This document shows, in pieces, positions 59,601 to 64,000 of a DNA stretch of 64,000 nt. The stretch spans positions 620,001 through 684,000 of the forward strand of contig NZ_SRLC01000002.1 in NCBI RefSeq assembly GCF_004765605.1, in the 5' to 3' direction. This stretch comes from Hymenobacter aquaticus. Its GTDB lineage: Bacteria; Bacteroidota; Bacteroidia; Cytophagales; Hymenobacteraceae. The first letter of the stretch is position 1; each line of letters opens with the position of its first letter. The notes beneath the pieces were generated by a model. The model had not been told where the DNA came from. It did not search any database and was given only the letters and a program-made list of their open reading frames with translations. Position numbers and translations under genes: made by a program.

Positions 59601-60553
59601 AGGGCGCTCCATTTGCCCAGCCGCGACTCGGCCACTCCCAGGCCCAGATACTGCTCCCAGTAGGGGTTGACGTAGTCGATGAGGCCGGCCGCGTCGGTGG
59701 TCCAGATGAGCTGGGGCTGCACTTCGGCCAGCACCTGAAAGCGCCGGGCGTGCTGCTGGGCCTCGCGCTCGGCCTGCCGCTGCTGGGTGACGTCCTGCAT
59801 GGCCCCGAGCAGGCGCACGGCCCGGCCCGCGGCGTCGCGCACGATGTAGGCGCGGTCCAGCACTTCGGCCCAGGAGCCGTCGGCGCGCCGAAACCGGTAC
59901 TCATCGTTGAGCACCGAGCCGCTGCCCGCCATCGTAGCAATGCGGGCGGCTTCCACGGCGGCCCGCTCCTCGGGGTGCACGTGCTGCTGCCAGAGCTGCG
60001 AGTCGGGAGCCAGCCCGGCCGGGTGGCCAAACAGCGTGGTGAACATCTCGTTGCGCCACACGGTGCCGGTGCGCATGTCAATGTCCCAGATGGCGTCGTG
60101 GGTGGCCTGGGTGAGCAGGTTGAAGCTTTCCCGGCTGAAGCTGCCCCGCTCTTCGGCCAGCACCTGCTGGGTGACGTCGAGCACGCGGCACACCACGTGG
60201 CGCAGCTGCCCCTGCTCCACGATGGGCCGCAGCGTGGCCTGCCAGTAATGGGTGGTCATGGAGCCGTCGTGGTGGGGCACGTCGTAGCGCTGGGTGGCTA
60301 CCGGGCGGGTGTCGAGGTGCTCCAGGACTTCGCGCAGGGCGGTGCGCCACAAGCTGGCCGTATACTCGGGTCCGGCTACGGAAGCCGGCAGAATATCCAG
60401 CACCTCCACCCCGATCAGCTCGGCGGCCGGGCGGCGCAGGATGCGGCACGCCCCTTCGTTGACAGCCTCTATGGCCAGCGCCGGCGACAAAATCAGGTGC
60501 GGGGTCGGGAGCGAGTCAAAGATGAGGTGAAAGTCGACGGTGGCAGCGGGCAT
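56696..60553 (-). CDS. Cytoplasmic multi-PAS sensor histidine kinase (1285 aa)
   Basis: A hybrid-free histidine kinase with eight PAS or PAS-like domains in tandem, recognisable by repeated openings such as LPTPHLILSPALAIEAVNEG, ATHDAIWDIDMRTGTVW, VQPQLIWTTDAAGLIDYVN, LPQMAWVSAPDGTVTYFN and MPQLAWMANPDGWIFWYN. PAC motifs of the form DGQYRWFLARAEPIHD follow. A HisKA domain (NFVYTASHDLRQPIHNMAG) and HATPase (NLISNALKYA, DNGLGID, GSGMGLYLINRIV) end the protein. No TM segment, so signals are cytoplasmic or small diffusible molecules. No response regulator is adjacent. Some PAS copies are similar enough to indicate recent internal duplication. Confidence 0.94.
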   Translation of the reverse strand: MPAATVDFHLIFDSLPTPHLILSPALAIEAVNEGACRILRRPAAELIGVEVLDILPASVAGPEYTASLWRTALREVLEHLDTRPVATQRYDVPHHDGSMTTHYWQATLRPIVEQGQLRHVVCRVLDVTQQVLAEERGSFSRESFNLLTQATHDAIWDIDMRTGTVWRNEMFTTLFGHPAGLAPDSQLWQQHVHPEERAAVEAARIATMAGSGSVLNDEYRFRRADGSWAEVLDRAYIVRDAAGRAVRLLGAMQDVTQQRQAEREAQQHARRFQVLAEVQPQLIWTTDAAGLIDYVNPYWEQYLGLGVAESRLGKWSALAHPDDIVRARAVKLLTFDAQQPFELEMRMRQAATGKYRWFLVRAVPAYDAAGHLTQWVGAATDIDDQKRTEQALQQSNTQFSKLLESLPQMAWVSAPDGTVTYFNQRWYDFTGSHFSELQDWGPFVHPDDLPTTVERWTAAVRRGTRFETEHRWRGRDGQYRWFLARAEPIHDDTGQLISWVGTNTDIDESRQARDQMQQKDRLLRRIMGQIPANIGTLLGPDHVIGFVNDGMQRLYGPRAVSGVPIAEALPEVEEQGFVALMQQVYSSGQPYYGLEQLTLIENEHTGQPEPRYLDFTYQPLRDEVGQIQGILVFAIEVTDRVLSRRRALALDAAVRQRDEEMRVMTEALPQITYTSQPAGEPTYLSPQWFAYTGQPATDNLARLLQEAMHPDDVAATNDSFAGALAARQIWSGELRLRRHDGEYRWHLSRAVPVLNDLGHVVRWYGSTTDIHEQKQIQATLRWSQERYELAALATNDAIWDWDLLTDAVTWNPAIERVFGYQPRQVESNVSWWYEQLHPDDAARVVAGIHAAIDAGLADWQDAYRFRRADGSYAHVFDRGHVARDAAGRATRMIGAMQDVTLQHQAEMALSQREKEFTTLANAMPQLAWMANPDGWIFWYNEQWYAYTGTDLAEMQGFGWEKVHHPDHVVRVREKWLAAVGSDQPWTDTFPMRGKDGEYRWFLSRAQPIHDEQGRVVRWIGTNTDVTEAQRIEQQLKEQNMELRRINEDLDNFVYTASHDLRQPIHNMAGIFEELTRTAYFRDPEAMKLVTMFERALQQIDDTIHNLSELVQVQKLRHELPTEPVPLEPLAREVLASIGEQLANVRAIVTTDFTAAPVVQFVRPNLQSVLYNLISNALKYAAPKRTPRIHLWSVQQDHYLVLCARDNGLGIDLERYGSQLFQMFRRFHDHVSGSGMGLYLINRIVQSYGGRIEVESQLGKGTTFSIYIPVGSLGPVAAPQEPVFSI

Positions 60554-60705
60554 AGGAATCTAGCAACGAAGGATAAACAGCCGATTTCTTGCGCCCGGCA
60601 ACAACGGGAAACAGCAATCCAGGCAAATATAAGTCCGCCCGCAGACAATGAAGCCCAACCGGAGGGAATAAACCCGGCCGCCCGGAGGCGGGTGCGGGGG
60701 GCAGC

Positions 60706-60745
60706 AAAAACGAGCCCCGGCCGTTGGGGGCCGGGGCTCGTTTTT
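60706..60745. terminator. Rho-independent terminator overlapping the msrA stop codon
   Basis: A 17-bp stem AAAAACGAGCCCCGGCC/GGCCGGGGCTCGTTTTT around a 6-nt loop. On the minus strand it overlaps the TAA of msrA, an unusually tight arrangement. Confidence 0.9.
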
Positions 60746-61409
60746 ACTGCGTATTCAGCTGATCTTTAAAGGCCTTGCGAAACTTCTCGATTTTGGGCGT
60801 CGACACCGACTGAATGTAGGGGTTGTCGGGGTGGAGGCGGTAGTAGCCCTGGTGGTAGTCTTCGGCGGGCCAGAACTGCTGGAAGGGCACCACCTGGGTC
60901 ACGATGGGGGCGGCGTAGTGCTTGGAGGCATCCACCCGCTTAATGGTGGCTTCGATGAGCTGCTTTTCCTGGGGCGTGCGGTAAAACGCCACCGAGCGGT
61001 ACTGCCGGCCCGCGTCGGGGCCCTGGCGGTTGAGGGTCGTGGGGTCGTGGCCGGCCAGGAAAAACACGTCGAGCAGCGTCTGGTAGCTGATCTGCTTGGG
61101 GTCGTAGTACACCTGGATGGACTCGGCGTGGCCGGTTTGGCCGCTGCTCACCTGCTCGTAGGTGGGGTTCTTTTCCGGGCCCCCGGCGTAGCCCGACACC
61201 ACTTGCCGGACGCCGCGCAGCTCCTCGAAAATTTCTTCGGTACACCAGAAGCAGCCGCCCGCGAAGGTGGCCACGGCCAGGCCGCGCAGGTCTTTGGGTT
61301 CGGCGCCGGCGGTAGAGCGGCGGAAGGTCTGGGCGTCGGAGCGGTTCTGGGAGCAGGCTGCCAGCACCAGCACCAGGCCCAGGAGGTAGATTTTCAGTTG
61401 TTTCATCAC
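60744..61409 (-). CDS. msrA: Peptide-methionine (S)-S-oxide reductase, lipoprotein form
   Basis: A 221-aa enzyme reducing methionine-S-sulfoxide in proteins. A lipoprotein signal (LLGLVLVLAACS, lipidated C19) places it in the periplasm or envelope, unlike the usual cytoplasmic MsrA. The catalytic motif GGCFWCTEE carries C53, followed by SGYAGGPEKNPTYEQVSSGQTGHAE and a C-terminal DYHQGYYRLHPDNPY. Full-length domain. Such exported forms repair oxidised envelope proteins. Monocistronic. Confidence 0.95.
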   Translation of the reverse strand: MMKQLKIYLLGLVLVLAACSQNRSDAQTFRRSTAGAEPKDLRGLAVATFAGGCFWCTEEIFEELRGVRQVVSGYAGGPEKNPTYEQVSSGQTGHAESIQVYYDPKQISYQTLLDVFFLAGHDPTTLNRQGPDAGRQYRSVAFYRTPQEKQLIEATIKRVDASKHYAAPIVTQVVPFQQFWPAEDYHQGYYRLHPDNPYIQSVSTPKIEKFRKAFKDQLNTQ

Positions 61410-61637
61410 GGCTTACCTACGAAAACGCCGCTGGTTTGGTCTGGCCCCGGGGCCAGGAATTTGGCCGGGGCCGGCACCTCGCGGCCCGCCAAGCAACAAC
61501 TAGAGCAAGTGTCAGGTTTGCCGTTAAATTTGCCTGAGTGCGGCCGGTCGGCCTTTCCCGGCCGCTGCCGCCTTTCGCCCGCCTTTCCAGCCCGGCGCGC
61601 CGCATTGTCGGCAGTGCGCTTCTTCCCCGATGTCGTA

Positions 61638-64000
61638 ATGTCCAAGTTCCTGCTGGCTGCCGTGGCCGCTACCGTAAGCTGCCTGCCGGCCCTGGCGCAG
61701 CCGGCTTTGCCCGTGTTGCCCCAAAACCCGACTTCCCTGCGCTGGTACCAGGTGCGCACGCCCCACTTCCAGGTGCTCTACCCCGAGGGGTTTGGGCCCC
61801 AGGCCCAGCGCACGGCCCGGCGCCTCGAGCAGGTGTATAGCCCGGTGAGTGCCTCCCTGGAAAAGGAGCCCCGGCCCGTGTCGGTGATTTTGCAAAACCA
61901 GACCACGGTCAGCAACGGCTTCGTGACCATCATTCCGCGCCACTCCGAGTTTTTCACCACCATGCCCCAGGACCCGTTCCTGACCGGCACGCTCGACTGG
62001 CTCGACCAGCTTGCCATCCACGAGTACCGCCACGTGGTGCAGTACGAAAAAGGCCAGCAGGGCCTGGGGCGGCTGGCTTACTCGCTCTTCGGCTACGGCG
62101 GGCTGGGCGTGGTCACGCTGGGCATTCCCGACTGGTTCTGGGAGGGCGACGCGGTGGGCACCGAAACCCTGCTCACGCGCAGCGGCCGGGGCCGGATTCC
62201 GTACTTCGACCTGGGCCTGCGGGCCAACCTGCTGGCCGGCCGGCGCTTCAGCTACAGCAAGGCCGTGGCCGGCTCCTTCCGCGACAATGTGCCCAACCAC
62301 TACGTGCTGGGCTATTTTCTGACCACCAACTACAAGCGCACCAACGGCGCCCGGGCCTGGAGCGAGGTGCTGAACCGCTACTACCGGTTTCCGATCTACC
62401 CGTTCTCGTTTTCCAACAGCCTGAAGCACGCCTCGGGCCACGGGCTGCGCGTGGATGACCTCTACCAGCGCACCATGCAGCAGCTCGACTCGACGTGGCG
62501 GGCTCAGCAGCAGCAGCTGACGTTGACCAACGTGGCCGAGTTCCGGACGCGGGCCGAGCCCCGGGTGTTTACCGAGTACCAATACCCGCAGTACGTTACC
62601 GACAGCACGGTGCTGGCCGTGAAAGTCGGCCTCGGCGACATCTCCCAGCTGGTGCTCCTGAGCCGCCAGGGAGCTGAGCGGCGGGTGTTTGTGCAGGGCC
62701 CGGTGAACAACCCCGAGCTGCTGTCGGTGGGCGGGGGCAAGGCCTGCTGGCTGGAGTTCCGGCCCGACGTGCGCTGGGGCCAGCGCGTGTACTCCGACAT
62801 CAAGGTGCTGGATCTGACCAGCGGGCAGCTCACCCGCCTCACCACCCAGGCGCGCTACACTACCGCCGCTCTGTCGCCCGACGGCCGCACCCTGATTGCC
62901 GTGCGCGCCACTACTGACTACCAAAACCAGCTGGTGGTACTGGACGCGCGCACCGGCCAGGAAAAGCGCGTATTGCCCAACCCCGCCAACGACTTCTACC
63001 TGCAGCCGCGCTGGCGCGCCGACGGCCGCTCCATCGTGGTCGTGACCTTGCAAGCCGGCGGCAAAACCATTGAAACCATCGACACCGAAACCGGCCAGCA
63101 CCAGGCCCTGCTGCCCGTAAGCAACGTGAACCTGAGCCACCCCCAGCCCTGGGGCGACTACGTGCTCTGCAACTCGCCGCAGTCGGGCATCGACAACCTC
63201 TACGCCCTGGATACCCGCTCGGGCCAGGTGCGCCAGGTTACGTCGCGGCCCCTGGGGGCCTACCACGCCGCCGTAGCTCCCGACGGCCGCCACCTAGCCT
63301 TCCACGATTTCCGGGCCGAGGGCGCGCGGGTCGTCGAAATGCCGTTGCAGCCCGATACGTGGCCAGCCGCCCCGGCTGCCCCCGCCACGCCCGCCGCCTA
63401 CACCGACCCGTTGCTAAGCCAGGAACCCGGCGCGGCTACGGTGGGCGCGGTGCTGCCCGGCGCGGCGGCTCCCGAAGCCGCACCCCTGGCCACGGCGCGC
63501 TACCACCGGCTCAGCCACGCCTTCAACGTGTTCAGCTGGGGCCTGATTCAGGCGCCAACGGGGCAGGGCCTGAGCGTGGGCATTCGCTCCCAGGATATTC
63601 TCAACACTACCCAGGCCGTGGTGGCCGCCGGCTACGACCAGACCGAGCGCACCACCAACGTTTCGGCCAACGTAAGCTACCAGGGCCTGTTTCCGGTGCT
63701 GGATCTGGGCTTCCAGCGCGGGGGCCGGCGCGCGTCGCAGTACATCGACCGGCGCCTGCCCGTCGACAGCCTGCGCTCCGACCGGTGGACCTACAACCGC
63801 TTCACGGCCGGGGTGCGCCTGCCCTTCAACTTTACCCGCTCCAAGTACCAACACGGCCTCACGCTGGGTGCCTACTACAGCGGCGAGCAGGTGCAGGGCT
63901 ACGATTTGCCGGTGCGCTTCCTCGACGAAGTCGGGTTTGGTAAAAGTCTGCACGCGCTGAACTACACCCTGGCTTACTCGCACACGCTGCGGCAAAGTAA
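61638..64000 (+). CDS. Exported peptidase-like/beta-propeller/outer-membrane protein, 3' truncated
   Basis: 788 residues visible, frame still open at the window end. The ATG at 61638 (MSKFLLAAVAATVSCLPALAQ) is a signal peptide. Residues ~30-290 resemble a peptidase MA-like domain with a zinc-type motif AIHEYRHVVQYE (HExxH) and a downstream IPDWFWEGDAVGTE, whose Glu may be the third ligand. Residues ~300-570 contain TolB/WD-like blades (LSPDGRTLIAV, RADGRSIVVVTL). From ~600 on, alternating strands suggest an outer-membrane barrel. A surface-anchored metalloprotease is plausible but no catalytic proof exists. Long antisense open frames here are by-products of GC bias. Confidence 0.85.
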   Translation, partial: MSKFLLAAVAATVSCLPALAQPALPVLPQNPTSLRWYQVRTPHFQVLYPEGFGPQAQRTARRLEQVYSPVSASLEKEPRPVSVILQNQTTVSNGFVTIIPRHSEFFTTMPQDPFLTGTLDWLDQLAIHEYRHVVQYEKGQQGLGRLAYSLFGYGGLGVVTLGIPDWFWEGDAVGTETLLTRSGRGRIPYFDLGLRANLLAGRRFSYSKAVAGSFRDNVPNHYVLGYFLTTNYKRTNGARAWSEVLNRYYRFPIYPFSFSNSLKHASGHGLRVDDLYQRTMQQLDSTWRAQQQQLTLTNVAEFRTRAEPRVFTEYQYPQYVTDSTVLAVKVGLGDISQLVLLSRQGAERRVFVQGPVNNPELLSVGGGKACWLEFRPDVRWGQRVYSDIKVLDLTSGQLTRLTTQARYTTAALSPDGRTLIAVRATTDYQNQLVVLDARTGQEKRVLPNPANDFYLQPRWRADGRSIVVVTLQAGGKTIETIDTETGQHQALLPVSNVNLSHPQPWGDYVLCNSPQSGIDNLYALDTRSGQVRQVTSRPLGAYHAAVAPDGRHLAFHDFRAEGARVVEMPLQPDTWPAAPAAPATPAAYTDPLLSQEPGAATVGAVLPGAAAPEAAPLATARYHRLSHAFNVFSWGLIQAPTGQGLSVGIRSQDILNTTQAVVAAGYDQTERTTNVSANVSYQGLFPVLDLGFQRGGRRASQYIDRRLPVDSLRSDRWTYNRFTAGVRLPFNFTRSKYQHGLTLGAYYSGEQVQGYDLPVRFLDEVGFGKSLHALNYTLAYSHTLRQS

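Noticed and set aside
57242..60769. 1175-aa open frame antisense to the multi-PAS kinase
   Set aside because: Gly/Val/His-rich composition typical of antisense frames in GC-rich genes; no domain; the opposite strand encodes clear PAS and kinase motifs.
61524..63293. 589-aa minus-strand frame near the right edge
   Set aside because: Low-complexity composition; the plus strand carries a signal peptide and a continuous frame to the window end.

Overview
The window is a GC-rich chromosomal segment of a Bacteroidota (Cytophagia) bacterium, most likely Hymenobacter or a close relative. This rests on type IX secretion (T9SS) C-terminal sorting domains on several large secreted proteins, a PID-CTERM mini-protein, Bacteroidetes-type TAnnTTTG promoter elements, M43 proteases with GEVED modules, and DUF families typical of the group. 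The genus is inferred from protein content, not from a marker gene. Neither window edge is a gene boundary: a T9SS protein runs in from the left and a peptidase/propeller/barrel protein runs off the right.

Region 1 (2.0-13.4 kb) is a self-contained MacAB/TolC-like export locus with its own regulators. It holds an HlyD adaptor, a TolC channel, an ABC ATPase, an ECF sigma factor overlapping an FtsX-like permease, a second permease, an NtrC-family response regulator and an NtrY-like kinase. Two near-identical 41-bp palindrome-containing sites lie exactly 65 bp upstream of two near-identical -24/-12-like promoters, before hlyD and before the ATPase, so the regulator probably drives its own transporter. 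Most gaps in the locus carry repeats starting at or near the upstream stop codon. One gap holds a DUF559 nuclease gene bounded by inverted repeats, and another holds three 36-bp AT-rich palindromes at an exact 55-bp period.

Region 2 (13.4-26.9 kb) contains an XRE regulator/membrane protein pair with two probable operator copies, a DUF1345 protein, two divergent paralogous LuxR-type response regulators, a 2481-residue modular T9SS surface protein, two tandem tail-collar proteins with a homogenised 3' half, and an ECF sigma factor.

Region 3 (27-43.7 kb) contains tRNA-Arg(CCU), a DUF2652 protein with class III cyclase-like metal motifs, and convergent to it an HD-domain protein fused to a Pycsar-effector-like (PycTM/DUF5706) membrane module. 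A giant metallophosphatase/outer-membrane barrel fusion, a DUF6268 protein, sixA-ppk1, two M43 metalloproteases, and a cytochrome c-hflX pair follow.

Region 4 (43.7-50.8 kb) has a GT4 glycosyltransferase and rfbC (surface polysaccharide), then an accessory stretch: an orphan 421-residue protein, an IS1182-like element, a second locus of the 55-bp-period palindromes, an HTH protein, another orphan gene, and a nine-unit 51-bp repeat array that reverses orientation at its centre.

Region 5 (50.8-64 kb) is mostly core: murF, a VCBS/FG-GAP T9SS protein, an omega-amidase/methionine aminotransferase pair, an eight-PAS cytoplasmic histidine kinase, a lipoprotein MsrA, and the truncated peptidase/propeller/barrel protein.
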